From the NCBI GenBank assembly GCA_011009095.1, contig VTPC01003392.1:22007-86006 (forward strand): a DNA stretch of 64,000 nt, read 5' to 3'. Positions 38,683-51,500 of the stretch are shown here, piece after piece. Origin of the DNA: Ignelater luminosus. Its lineage: Eukaryota > Arthropoda > Insecta > Coleoptera > Elateridae. The position numbers and the translations under genes are program-made. Below the pieces are notes generated by a model. It was not told the origin of the DNA. It searched no databases and saw nothing but the letters and a program-made list of their open reading frames with translations. Within the stretch, counting starts at the first letter, position 1; each line of letters opens with the position of its first letter.

Positions 38683-38735
38683 TAAGCTGTGTAAGACAAC
38701 AATAAAATTGACTGAGTCACGGTTCTACGAACTTT
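38683..38735 (+). repeat. tRNA-like SINE head (candidate)
   Basis: Has the 15-bp string AGCTGTGTAAGACAA in common with the tRNA-like sequence at 46495. Like that copy it carries a B-box-like GGTTCTACGAAC about 35 bp later (38721-38732). Shared sequence plus shared spacing suggests two diverged copies of one tRNA-derived SINE. Confidence 0.4.
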
Positions 38736-39808
38736 AACTGACATATTTTCAAGACAATTTCTTTCACAAATTTAACATAGTATTGAATCAGCAAAAATTT
38801 TTTTGTAAAGGTATTTTCTTGAATAAATTTGAAAAAGAAAACAGTTTCCACGGTGTTGTGTTAAACTTTTTTCTTTTGATTAATTTAAACAACGGAACAA
38901 TTTGTCTTTATCTGACTTGATGCTACACTAAAGCCCAGGTCACATCAAATAATTTGATCAAAATCTAAGTATCAGTCTAGACTGATGACATCAAAACTGA
39001 CAAACTCAAGTGTATACCAAATTGGGTGGTCACAGTGTAATACATAATTTGTTCAAACTGTGAGGTTAGGATAACTGTGTTTACAAAACAAAAGGTGTGG
39101 TTTGTTTAATTTTGTGAGGTTAGAACATTGATATTAATTTATTATGATTGTTGGTTTTTAATAATATAATAATTCATTTTAATATCTGCGAATACAAACG
39201 CCAGGTGAGTTGGTATTATTTTGTAAAAATGAACAAAAAAAGGCGGTAGTAGCTGTTTCAACATTAGGGTTAGCATTGAAGCAGAATGAAAATAAACGAA
39301 AAGCAAAATAAAGACGATTAAATATTATCCATGTCCCGCTATAACTTTCTTGGCTTCGCGCCTGCTTTACTATTTTCAAATTTAGCCAATCACGTAAGCC
39401 ATTGCATCAAATTGATTGATGGATTTAGAAACGCCTTTTAAACTTAGAAAATGTAAACTAAAGGTATGACGTCATTGTATCAGAGTGATAGTTAAGTTTG
39501 ATCAAACTGACTGATAGTGTTTTAAATTGTTTGAACTCGACAATAGATATAAAATGGAGTGCGTATCCAACTTCGTCTTTAAGCAACGCACATGCGCCTA
39601 CATGAGTAGATTGAAGTTGTACGCCATCTAATATTGCAATTTGTAACAAAAAACGAAGTCTATAACCCACGAGCACACTTGGTGAGCCATGAATCATTCA
39701 TCCGATATAAGCAAGTGAAGATGATTAATTTTCTGTAGATTTTAGTCTGTTGGTCTATCTATCGTAAAGCACTAGAAGTTAATCAAAAAGCTCTCTATGT
39801 CTTTTGAT
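38736..39808. other. gene-free stretch with palindromes
   Basis: Contains a perfect 16-bp palindrome, ATCAGTCTAGACTGAT (38971-38986), next to a 15-bp one, ATCAAATAATTTGAT (38944-38958). The minus-strand frames at 39179-39379 and 39458-39697 match no known protein. Confidence 0.4.
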
Positions 39809-40640
39809 CTAAGATCAAAGATCATTGACCAATGGATCAAATATTTTTTGAGCCTCTAAGACTCCTTTAGTACAGTTTTTTTATGATCAATGCTTAACTC
39901 TTCATAGGATCCCGAATCCTCTAAGCATTTATTTACAACCTTTGGTCTGCCAGAAACTATCAGGTGTTGACCAAGAAGATTTCTTTAGCATATAAGTAGA
40001 TCAAGATGATTTATTCTTTAGAGACAAAACTTGTAAGCGTTTATTTATGATTTTTGATCTATCACAAATCAATTATACTAATATAGAAATTCATAAATGA
40101 ATATGAATTTTAGTCTAAGATCATTGTCCAATGAACCATCAGTTTCAAAGATTTTCTTTAGGACTTTATTAAAACAGATTGTTTACGATCAAAACTGATA
40201 AGCACTTATTTATGTGTTTTGGGCTGTCACGAATGGTCTAATCGAACGCTCGTTGAACCCAAAACTGCAACTATGATTAAATTTGGAGAGAGAAGATTAA
40301 GATAAATATAAGTATCAATTCTATGAGCTTGCACATTGGCATTTCTGTGGAAGGGAGAGAGTTTAGGGTTCAAATTCAATTCAAATTCCACTTGGTTGTA
40401 ACTTATTTACGATCTTGGTCTGTCTCGAAGCAAGAGATGTTGATCAAGAAGAACGTTTTGGCATGCGGTAGAGGCACACAGAAATAGCTTAAATCCTGTT
40501 GAGATTCTAAACAGAATATGATTTCTGATTGAATAGCACCTTTCAGATGCCATTGACCAATTAATCGGATCATTCTTGAACTTTCAATATTTCTTTAGTA
40601 CTTTGTTCAATATTGTGAACTAGTGAATGACGAATGATAC
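39809..40640 (+). repeat. diverged tandem array, about 300-400 bp units
   Basis: At least three diverged copies start near 39809, 40113 and 40521. Shared blocks are GATCATTG(A/T)CCAAT(G/T), then CTTTAG(G/T)ACT, then ATGATCAA or ACGATCAA, then AAGC(A/G)(T/C)TTATTTA followed by TTTGGTCTG-C. That last block occurs near 39945, 40033, 40200 and 40396, so the units are composite. No coding potential was seen. An AGGGTTCAAATTC string at 40367 resembles a B box. Confidence 0.65.
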
Positions 40641-43600
40641 TACTCATAGCGCTACCTAGTCGTTATGATATTACCAGATGGGTAGAGTTGAGATACAGTT
40701 GCAACTTCTGTCTTTTATTATATCTTTAATACTCGTGTGCACTTTCAAAGTGCATCACAGGGTCAAACATCATAAGACACTTATTAAGTATACCCGAGTG
40801 TCGGATAGTGTCAGAGACACGACCATTACTCGATACTCAGGTGTTAAAATCCATCACTAATGTAAAGTTTTTTATTTATTAACTTGATCCGCCATGAATC
40901 ATAAACTCGATAATAAACAAAAAAAGATACGGGAGTGTGTAGATTAAAAGTAGGACGCACAGTATAAAACAATTAAAAAAAAAAGGCGGAAATACAATTT
41001 TTTAAAACCAGTGAGTTTTAATGTTGTTGACAGTCACTTATTTTTCTTCATTTATTGTGTATTCCCCTTTCTTTTTATTGTCAGGTGTGGCCGCTTAATG
41101 CTTGTATACTTGGATGTAGATATTCATCTGTTGCATACGCAATGAAAGATAATCTTGCACAAATGTCACAGAAAATTACTTTTAATAGACAGTATCTTGT
41201 AGGCAAATGGATCTATGGAATGTATATAAGCATAAAGACAGTGAAAATAACAAACACATACGTTCTTACTTTGCAAAACATGTTCGATAATATTTCTTTA
41301 ATTATTTAAAAATTACAGTGAAATTTTTAAGAGAGAAATCTGTAATTTTACCATACACATTTTTTAATTATCGTCTACTGTGTGGGTTTTGAATTAAAAC
41401 TCAAATTGTCTTGGAATTTTTTATGTAAAATATTTACTTCCGTTGTTTTGCTTTTATTTGCGAGAAAGTTAAAAAAGTATTGGATGTAAACATGTGCCGA
41501 TAGCTGTAGGCTGTAGACTTTTATTACAGTGTACAGACTTTAAACTGTCTTTAAAATTAAAAGTTAATAAAACCTACGTAGCTTTATATTTACTTCACAG
41601 TCATGTCTTATATTTTTGTTTTCATTTCAATGCATTTCTGTTACTTATTTAAGATATTATTAAATCTTCTCTTCGATGATATATTGATGCCAATAGAAGA
41701 AAGAATTTTAGTCAACGTAATAAGGAAGATGTTTTAGAATACGTGCTTAAAAAATATCTCTATTCCTGCAGGCTAACGTGTGACCTCACAATTAATTGGT
41801 GTGCTTAGACTTCTCTAATGTATCTTTGACTTTTTATACCTTTACTATAAGGTCATAGTTTATTAATAAAAGTACGCACCTTTAACGTTACTTTGTTGCA
41901 GATCTTGAAGCAATAATTCATAAGAATGAAAGAAACAGTTTTATTTCTTTTACAAATATCTTGACCTATTGATAGACTCTCTTTCTTTGGAGTGTTTATG
42001 TTTACGGCCGTTTCTAATTTTATGACGTGCAGCAATAAACCTCCTTCTCATCTACATAATTCTTTCAATTTCATTTTGTTGTTCTTTAATAACTTGGTGT
42101 GAAAAATGAATGTTTGCTCTGCTAATAGAGTTACAGGTAAATTCTTGAAATGTAACAGAAAATTGCAAAATTTGCAATCAATCAAATCAAAGAATTCTTT
42201 CAGTTTAAATCAACGTGTCGGCATATTCACAGTTTTAAAGTTCGTCCGGTACAAAATTCAATAATAAAACAAGGCTTACATCGATAACGATTAAAATTGA
42301 AAGTGTCTAAGGGAGACACTGCGTGGCTTGCCCAGAGCCTACAACTTTTAGATCCATAACTATTTGGCAAATGTAATTAGTTCAAAGAAGTCGATGTATT
42401 GAACTGAAAACTTAATTTCTCAAGCTCATTTAGTTATTTCAAATTAAGAAGTCTCATGATTGTTGGGGTCAAAAGGAAAACTTTTATAATTTTGCCCATA
42501 ACCTGCTAGAAGCAAATTTGCCACTGAATCATGTTTCTGTGGAAAAACAAATTTCTTTCTTTGTTACCAATAAAGTCTCCAAAGTTCTGTGGTCTATAAA
42601 CATGCTCTCGATCATTTTAGACAAGCTATGCTTCATCCTTGGTTTTCTAATTTCCGGTAGCACAAATTCCTAATTATAGTAGCTCGATTGGTTGTTACGG
42701 TTTAATTTAATAATTGTCAGTGTTTTTGGAAAATTGTACGGGTATTTAGTAAGTTATATAAACCTTAATTTTCCCTATTAGAGCTCATCAATTTATCTGT
42801 ATCAAACAGAACTATAAGAGATTCAAGACCTTGTACACGCTCTCTACTTACTTTTCAGACCTTGAAGACATTCTTGTGATGATGACTTAACATTAGCGAC
42901 AACACGTCGGGACAGTCAGCTTCGAGCAGCAGTGGCCTTGGGTTGAAGGTTGAAGTGAGATGGTGGACGTCGGTATGTATGACTGGTGATTTAGGCAGCA
43001 ACACTTTTCGTCAGATACAATTGACTTTTTTCAGAATCCCCCATCGCACGCGCATGCTGTGGTGGGAAAACCGGTAGCAGACAGTAGTATGAGACGGTAG
43101 CTGTGTGGAAAATATCTTCGAGTATTCCAGAAAGAGCACGGACAGCACAAAATCCAAAGTGCTTGCGCCCTAACACAAGGTAATCTGACGTTATAGCAAA
43201 GAATAGGAGACCTGCAGATTGGAAGACCCGAAGTGAGGCGGGGCACATGGCTTTTTGCTCGAAATTATGAGAACAGTAGTTTTCATCATAATACTAGCTA
43301 ATACCAACCAATATTTTTTTTCAAATTTTGACGCTTGGGATTAGCTAATAAGCCTCCCTAGTCTGGTGTACACAAACCACCAATCTAAGCATCCGATCTC
43401 CTGTGCTTGAGATGACAAAAAATTCTTCTCTCTACAGATCTCTCGTTGTACCTTTTCTGTCTAAGATCCAAGAATTCTATTAAGGCACCAAGATATTTAA
43501 CGATGTCTATTAGATAGACGAGGATACTTGTAGTAGAAACGGATGGCTTTCCTTGGTTATTCTTGAGCAGTGTCGGCTAAAAGCATATTGGCTGCCTTAA

Positions 43601-44208
43601 GTAAAAATTGTTTTTACGCCATTGGACTCCAAAGTGGGTATGGGAGGATGGGGTGATCTCCCTTCGGATTCCGAAATACACACATAGAGAGAAACGTATG
43701 AGAGATCTCTTTGGACTCAAAATAGACCTGAATGTTAATCCTACTGTTGTGGTTCTTAATGAACGACGCCTTTAGACCGTATTTAAGGCACCCAACGTCC
43801 TGAGACGGCCCTGCTTTTGAAATGCTTGCTACCGTAGTACTGCCCATAGAAAACTGAATTTTGGATTGGCGACAATCGGCCTTAATTGCTACAATTTTAA
43901 GTTAATTCCATTGCATTCATTACAAACATAAATTATCTCTATGATTATGGAGTCGTCAAGTCTATACCGGTCACATCTGCTTCATAGCAGAAATAAATAT
44001 CATCATGATGGTTATTTTCTGAATATGCTTGTGGTTTCCATTATCGGTGACCAAAACACTCTTTCTTTTCTTATCTGTTTCTAAGGTTATAAAAAATCAA
44101 AAAATTCTTTTTAACAATGAAAATGTTTGAAATTTGAAATACAAATTAAGTAAAAATATCAGCATATGGTCCTTCGCGAGCGGAAATGAGTAGCCTCTTT
44201 GTGAAGTT
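40641..44208. other. stretch without a supported gene
   Basis: 40900-42850 is AT-rich and unremarkable. 42850-43900 is clearly less AT-rich, with an 85-codon minus-strand frame (42991-43248) and a 77-codon one (43614-43847). This looks like decayed transposon sequence, but I could not name the type. Confidence 0.35.
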
Positions 44209-45036
44209 TTAAAATAGCGCTCTACCAGATCTCTCCCAGACAAATTTACTAATCCTGGTCCATATTTTGCGAAATTGAGCCAAATTTTTTACATGTAGAT
44301 TACGCTTGATTGGTTCTGCCTTGACCATAGCCCAAAATCTCTCAATTGGTCTGATTTGTGGCAGGTGCTTTGTCAAGATTTGTGTGTCGGTTTCTAGTGA
44401 CTTTAACCAAGGGATCAAAACCGGTTTCAAGATTTTATCACGATAGGTCACGCCATCCATAGCGCCTCTCTTCGATTCCATCACGACAGCTGGAGATAGG
44501 TGTCTTTCAGATGAAACAGCCTGCGAAACGAGCGCTTTTTTTGGATGCTTTGATTTTTGCCTGATTTTAGCTTCTATAGGGACTGGGTGACCTGGCAATT
44601 CAGTGTAGTATTGGTTTGCAGGCATCTTGCTTGATCCAAGGTGACGTAAGTTTCGTCATCTATGACCATCAAAAAGTTGCCGCCAGAAATAGTGGTCTGA
44701 TGGTAAAGCTTGCTGCAATTGCTTTTTGCTTTTTCCAGTTCATCTGGACGGTTCCTCGAGACCTCTACTCTCTTGCGCCTCTTCAGGCCAATTTCCTTGC
44801 AAATCAGTCAGGTTAGGCTGCTTCAAAAAGAGGCGGTCCACTTTGTTTTTTTTTCGGCCCGGTTTTTGCTTGTTGAGCTTCTTCGAAGGATGATCAACAT
44901 AATCCATCACGCGATAAATCCGGCTCTGAGGCACATTTAGCTTCGAGAACTTTTGAACTGTTGCCTTTCGATCAAATTTACTGTCTTTGTAACAGAACTC
45001 GATGAGCGAGTTCGGAATAGCTGGTTCGTTCTTCAT
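44209..45036 (-). pseudogene. IS630/Tc1-like transposase pseudogene
   Basis: A leftward transposase relic distinct from the other two. The N-terminal part (45036-44740) is a helix-turn-helix region (RKATVQKFSKLNV, SRIYRVMDYVDH) followed by a basic KKLNKQKPGRKK linker, then a frameshift. A block reading MVIDDETYVTLDQA (about 44625-44669) carries the first catalytic Asp, in a different frame from its neighbours. The C-terminal part (44625-44209) includes GVTYRDKILKPVLIPWLKS and PQIRPIERFWAMVKAE. The latter holds the final acidic residue in the PIE-x-FW motif. Between these blocks about 40 residues, including the region of the second catalytic Asp, are missing. It is inactive. No terminal repeats were identified. 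Confidence 0.82.
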
Positions 45037-46494
45037 TGTGATTGTTGGCCGATCACTTTAATTAACACTGACTGACTAACAGGTGACTAAAGAGTTGACA
45101 TGTGTGTTTATTTATTTAAAAAAATGTCAACAGTCGCCATAGCAACCTTCTCAATTTTCTCCTATGCATTTCGGGACTAACCTTAAGCATTCAAGTTTCT
45201 GCGAATTTTGCTAGAGTAACAAACAGCTTTGTCTTGTACTACCTATACTGTCAGTGATTTTATAAGAGACTGTTTCAGGATTCATCCATTGCAACATTGC
45301 CTTTTTTCCCTTTATTTGTTGTTAGCTATATAAACAATCTGAATTTGTCCAAAACATGTAAACAAATGCCATCATCACTTTTTAGTGGATTTTTCAGTTC
45401 TTATCTTGGTTGGAATGTGTGTTTGTTTAATTCTTCTTTTTCAAGCTTCTAGTACACGTCTACACGTGTAATGAGAATTTTTTTTCCATTGCAGCATTTA
45501 CATAATTTGTATAGGATAGAAAAACTGAGGCTACAGGTCTTGAAAATGTGGATAGGTCAGGCAGAACGATTTCACTTACGCTTTATGATATTCCTGATAT
45601 TAATCATTTGTATTACAACCTTTTCATATTATAATTTTATTTAACATTCAGTAAGTACAATTTTAATTAAAACTTTTTTATTCAAGAGTTGTTATAATCA
45701 TCAGATTATACAATAGAAACTTGGAATCGGCGTTAGTATGAGTTAGACACTAAAAATGTGTGTGAAGTGAAAGGCATTACAAGCAGTTCCGGATTATATT
45801 AGCATTAAAACAGCAAATATTCCCTTTTGCATCAAAGGTGAGAGGTTGCAGTTTAAAAACCTTTAGGCCTATGTTACAACTTTAAAAAATGACTTGAGAA
45901 AACAAAAAAATTTATTTATGGTATAAACACCAAAGAAAAATAGAAAGACATTTTTATTTAAACAATTTTGATTATTTAATATTCTTTAAGTTTGTATTAG
46001 AATACAATAGCATTATATAAGAACACTAACTAGTTTTTACATGTATGTAGATAAATAATAAATTAGTGGTGAATGACCAGAGAGTTTAGAATATCGTATC
46101 GTACAATGTTGTCGATTAAGGTTAGAAATTATCATAAATCACGTCTACAATTTCTCCTAGCGTATCTTTCTCTAAGGTGCTTGCAAAATGCAAAATCTTC
46201 TCAGCATTAAATCAATTAAATTTGATGATGGGGCCTACTTTTTTAATAATAATAATTAATTGGTTAAATTCTCTATTTTATAATATTTTATAGATGATCT
46301 TAAAGTTCATGTATTTATTACTTTACTGTCAGTAAGATTATTTAGAAATTATTTCATAAAATGTGATTTTTACTATAAATAAAAAATTCAGAAATATCAT
46401 CTTGTATTTATGTTATGATCCTTAATACATTTGGGAATTTTCAAAGTGTTATTGGCAATATTACAAAATATTTTAAGTATATAGCACTAATAGT
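45037..46494. other. gene-free stretch
   Basis: The first 150 bp or so may be the remaining 5' end of the IS630-like element. The rest is AT-rich with nothing recognised. Confidence 0.4.
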
Positions 46495-46572
46495 AGCCTC
46501 TAGCTCAGCTGTGTAAGACAAGGACTACAAACCAGGAGTCTTATCGAATTCAAACCCGGACAAATCCATCTG
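46495..46572 (+). repeat. tRNA-like SINE head
   Basis: Starts GCCTCTAGCTCAGCTGTG, a near-canonical A box (TAGCTCAGCTGTG, 46501-46513). A B-box-like AATTCAAACCC lies at 46547-46557. The A-to-B spacing is that of a tRNA, but the arms pair poorly and no acceptor stem closes it. This fits a tRNA-derived SINE head better than a tRNA gene. The sequence downstream is A-rich without a clear tail. Confidence 0.55.
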
Positions 46573-47849
46573 AATAAAACAAAATTCTTAGACAAAAATA
46601 GCATCGAACTATCTCGATCCTGATCTCGAATTTGTCCTAATGCATATTTTGTTCCCGACCAGCAGAAAGAGAAATAAGATTAGCAATAATACTTAAAATT
46701 ACTTTTAGTTCAATAAACCATTAATTAAACTTCTAAAATATTCCATTGCTTTTTCAATTTGACAAATCAGCTTTTCATGTTAACTTTCTATAGCTCAATA
46801 TACCAAATCCCAAATGCGTAAGTTTGCGCTTTCGTTATACTACCATCTGCATGAATTCAAACAAAACTATTTTCCCTAGAAATGAACGGTGAATCTCATG
46901 AACTTTTATTGTTTCGATGCGCGATTCTCATCCGATAATAATAAAACGTTTACTTTGACCTCTACGAAACAATGATCATACACTTTCTCTGTTCTTTTGC
47001 CAAGCTCATTACCATTTATATAAAATAACCTTAACCTAACGAAGATACACATAATTAATTTAAATTAAAAGTTTCAATCTTTTATTAACACTATTAATTA
47101 CTGTAATTTCTTTCTGTTTTACTCTATATTTTACGAAAGAAACTAGAACGTCTTCCTGGTTTATAAACCTACTCGTTGAAAACTAAATAAAAAAATTAAA
47201 TTAATTGCACGCATTAGATAACTTGTTGGTTATGGTTTTATGAATTACTTTAGAGAGCAAGGTTACTACTATTTACGTTAGAATTGCTATAAATAATAAT
47301 TTACAAGTTGGAAAGATTTAAAATGCAAATTCCATGTTTTGATTCTGCTTTATAACGCGGAAGATTACAAATATTCTGCATTTGACGCAAGTTTCGGACT
47401 TATTAGTTTTCAGATATGATTATATAAGTTTGACAGGATATGCAAGTAATAGAACTGCTAATGACTTTTAGTTTATTTAAATACAATGAAGCTTTATATA
47501 AAACTCCTACACATAGGGATTCTTAAACTAACCCACGTCATTTTTTAAGAGAAACTGCAACCGTAAGCACTTTTTGCAAATGCATTTGTCATTATGCTTT
47601 AATGATTCTTTTTTTCAGTTTTTTAATTTGCACCAAACTTTCCTTTGCTTAACGATACATTAAATACAATGAATCTCATTACCGGGATATAGTTTTAAAA
47701 ATAAAATCAAAAATGTTAATTTAGTTGTTGGGAAAATTCAAATCATTTGTAATTTATATATTGAGTTATTTTTCTTCTTTTTTTTATCACATGAATGTAG
47801 AGCTAAGTGCTACCCAAACTTAAAAAGAGAGCAGCCTGTAAGATGCGTG
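46573..47849. other. gene-free AT-rich stretch
   Basis: No recognised gene, RNA or repeat. Confidence 0.45.
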
Positions 47850-48853
47850 ATGCAATTCTGAAATGTGGAAGCTGAAGAAGCGCTTCAATATTTGTACAGT
47901 CTTCCTGAAGATGAAACAGATTCTGATGCTGAACCCGATGAAGAAACTTTGGAAGAATATGAAGAACTCGATACTGTAATAGAATCAGGTACCAAATACT
48001 GTTGATAAGACCACAATTCATTTGATGGTAACGGTTTACCTCTTTCGCTAAGCAAAGACGAAGACAAAGACTGGAATCAGAACTATGAATATTTTTAAAA
48101 TCTGAATGTTCAGTCTGACAGAGAACTACATCCAAACATTTAACTTGATGAGTCAAATAAGGAGTTTCTTTCTGAGTAACTACTGGAGTTCAGATCCAAA
48201 GTAATGCCAGCAATAAAATCTAAGAAAATTACGGAAGCATTACATTGCGCTGATAACATGCTGTTTGTCCAAAAAAAGGTATGGTGTGAAACAAATTCTA
48301 AAACAGCCCTTAGGGAAACAGGTCATTCTAAAACTAACTTCTAGTCTAAAAAGAAAGAACTGTGTAGTGGGTTATTCTCATGAGAAAACTCTACGCGAAT
48401 GAAATTTACAGCGTGCATCGTAACGGTTAGGGTAAATGAGAAGGGCTTACCACTATTATGATGAGTAAAACACATAAGTTGACAAATGGAGAATTTAAGT
48501 TTGGAAATTGTGGCGTCATTACCGCAATAAAGTGGCAAGATAGAAAAGTAATTACGCCTAAGAACAGCAGTATTTCCAAAAAGAAACCCGTGTGGTGAAA
48601 AGAACAAACAAACAAGGAAAAAAACAAAATTATATTCCCCAAAAGCCATCGTGATCAAAAGAAACAGTCGTATGCTATTGGAAGACGATCCATTAAATGG
48701 TGGCATAGAATTTTTTATTTTTTTATCGCTATGGTTATTGTCAATAACGCCGACAGCCCCTCATTTGGCAAAACGTTAGGTAAACCCATGCTAACAGAGA
48801 TAGACGGACGAGCCGAAAGACACTTTAATTACAAATCGATAGCACACACGTAG
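47850..48853 (+). pseudogene. piggyBac-like transposase pseudogene
   Basis: A decayed, internally deleted piggyBac-superfamily transposase. The 5' part (47858-48000) encodes a long acidic segment (LPEDETDSDAEPDEETLEEY), the usual acidic N-terminus, then stops. The central DDD catalytic core is largely absent. From 48430 the match resumes: VNEKGLPLL, then after a frame change GEFKFGNCG, TAIKWQDRKV and YAIGRRSIKWWHRIFYFF (48671-48724), ending GRAERHF. These correspond to the conserved C-terminal region (KG-LP, F-x-G, W-x-D, a-x-RRS-KWW-x-x-x-F). The frame from 48458 to the TAG at 48851 has only one internal stop (TGA, 48596). TTAA ends and terminal repeats were not located. Opposite-strand frames here are shadows. 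Confidence 0.8.
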
Positions 48854-51500
48854 GGAACCACTTTTGACGTTAGACCCACGGACACCACGCAAGACTGATA
48901 GCCAAAAAGAAAGCAAGCATTTCACAACAACGTCACTAGATCGCTGGTTTTAAAACCGTCTTAAAAAGCAAGTAATACGTATATTATATTCCTGAGTTAG
49001 AGTTAAAAAAGACTATTTGATCAAAATCAGACTAGTACTGATTTTGTCAACCACCATGAGATCAATTCGGATTTCTGGATAAACTACAGTCAAAGAAATC
49101 TACTTTTAATTTTTCACATGCATTGTGGGTTACTTCAGGACCTGAAATTTGGTCGTAACAAGAAAATTTTGTAATTTGTGATTTCTCTATCATTTGATAT
49201 AAGATCTTATGAGCACTTTGAGCATGTCTAAAGATCCAGTATTAACCATAACACTATCACTTGCACAAGCTTGTCAATACTATTCAAAGTCAGACTATGG
49301 GACATAAGCGTAGTTAGTCTTAGACTGAGAGCCTTGTAGAAGTAAAGGATGTTCAGTGAAGAATGTTGCAGAATGTAATTTGGAAGATGATGATGGTAGT
49401 ACTTATTCGTACTCTTAATATGAGATTGCCGAGAACGGAATGCCTATAAAGTATTGTGTAGGTTGCCAAGATTAATAACTTGGAGAAATTTACGTATTTT
49501 CTGTTGACTTCCAGATAAGAAGAAAACAGGTTAGAATCAGTATTTTCATAAACATTTTTGCCATTCTTGCTTTGAACTTCCAACGTGTCCGTCAGCTAGA
49601 ATTACTCTGGTACATGTGATGTCACTTCAGTTTTTTTCTGGATTGTCGGCACTCCTAAGAGAATCATTTTGCCTATACAAGACACATTTGTTTTTTTTAT
49701 TTTCCACTAGCTAATTAAATTGTTTCTGACTTGTGATCAATTTAAGTTTTTTCATTTTTGAATCCTTACATTCACACTGTGACTGCTGATTGACTAATCA
49801 TAACAGATTACAACAAATAAAGAATAAACTACGACGTCACGTCACGTCTTTTTGAAAACTGAACTGAACGACAAAAACAGGGTATCCTGTAACTAGATTG
49901 TATTTTCTTTTCGGTACGTATGCATGCTAGAGCGTTGTGATCTTTCAACTGAGTGTCCCGTAGTAGTGTTTTAACGTTGGTTGTGGTTCTTTCATGCCTA
50001 TGTCTTTTCGTCCCTGGAGGTCCACCATCTCGTTAATACCGCTGACACGCACTCCGCTATAGTCGGGTTCGCTTTACGTCTGGGAATTGTGGGCACCCGG
50101 CTCAACATCCCTGAGGTCACAGCGCTATCTGATTTACGTCTTGAAAAGAGCGTCGTCTAATCTACGCTTTATTTCCTTGCTTTCTTGAGGTTCTGCTTAC
50201 CAAACACCTACACAACTATCGTCTACTGCTCTTGGTTGCCACCGTGCTCCATGGAGATGCAACCTCGAAGTGAAACTTTTGTATCTGTCATTGCGCCACA
50301 AACCAGCAAGTATGCTCCAACAATGATCTTTTCTGTTCTATCGGCCAGTATCTTGCATTGCCACCAAGCCATTTCACTTTAACGACTACCTCCATCTTAG
50401 TCATTCACTGTTTTGACTGCGAAACTAGCGCATGATGCCGATACCACAGCTTCGCCTACTACTGCTGTCATCTCCATCAATTACTAAGATGAAAACTACT
50501 TCTGCTTTCCTGCAGAAGAGTACACAAAGAGCCAACTATTTCGTAATTGTCGCTAATGATTAATTGTGCTTGTTGCTTAGCTTTCCACTTATTACCCTGC
50601 AAAATAAATTCGTGTTGCTGCGGAACTGCAAATCTCGACAACTTCGAGGTTTTAAGTGAGAGAAAATGTTCGGAGGAGGATATGAAGTTAGAGAAGTTTA
50701 GGTAGCAAAAGAAGGAAGATATTGTTTCAGCAAGGTATTCCAGACAAGATAGTGGCTTTAGGGGTGCAATACTATAATCCAAGTAAATTAAAAGAATAGA
50801 CTTGAAAAACTTGCTTGACTGTGAAATAAAGTTTTTTTTAAAACCAAGTTTACTGAAAACGTAGCTTAATTCAAGTTTAGCTATGGTTATTATGGACAAA
50901 TAAAAATGCCCTCCGAAACATTAAGTTTGCAAATAGCATTGTATACAATTTTATAATTAATTTAGTTGTAAATAATTGTAAATAAATGTATATACATGTA
51001 TACTAGTTACTGACGACACTATTTTGGTAACGAGAGGTAAACAATTAAGAAGAAAACTGGAAATAGCACACTTTAATTACAATTTCTTTCAATTATAAGT
51101 TTACTCTGACATCTAGCGGGAACTATTGAAAACGTAATTTAAATTTTCTCCGCTGAATCGACCAATACCATGAAAAGGCGCGTACATAAGCGTACAAGTT
51201 TTAAAAGCTACATTTTTGTGCTTAATTTTGGTGTATGGTTTGTTATTAGGTTAAGTAACTAAAATTTAAAAAACACTAATTATTTAGTGGACAGAGTGTA
51301 TTATAATCTTTTTTTAATATGACATTGTAAATATTATTATTATTAAATTGAATATTAATATTTTATTTGTTAAATTTTCCATGTATATTTAAAATTAAAA
51401 ATTAATATTTAACGCTAAAAACTAAATAACGACTTTGTTGTGATAAATTTTAAATCTAATAATTTTACAATGACTTATGTAATCTGTATTGTAGCTAATG
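48854..51500. other. stretch without a supported gene
   Basis: Contains an imperfect palindrome (49017-49050). A less AT-rich patch at 49860-50480 is probably element debris but matches nothing I recognise. The 140-codon minus-strand frame at 50477-50899 is low-complexity in places and has no recognisable domain. Confidence 0.35.

Noticed and set aside
41055-41309. 84-codon frame preceded by a TTGTCAG acceptor-like sequence
   Set aside because: A possible exon by position, but the peptide matches nothing known and no partner exon was found.
46495-46572. Functional tRNA gene
   Set aside because: A and B boxes are present, but the acceptor stem does not close and the arms pair poorly; a SINE head is more likely.
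50477-50899. 140-codon minus-strand frame
   Set aside because: Long for the region, but composition is unremarkable and there is no domain, signal peptide, TATA box or splice evidence.
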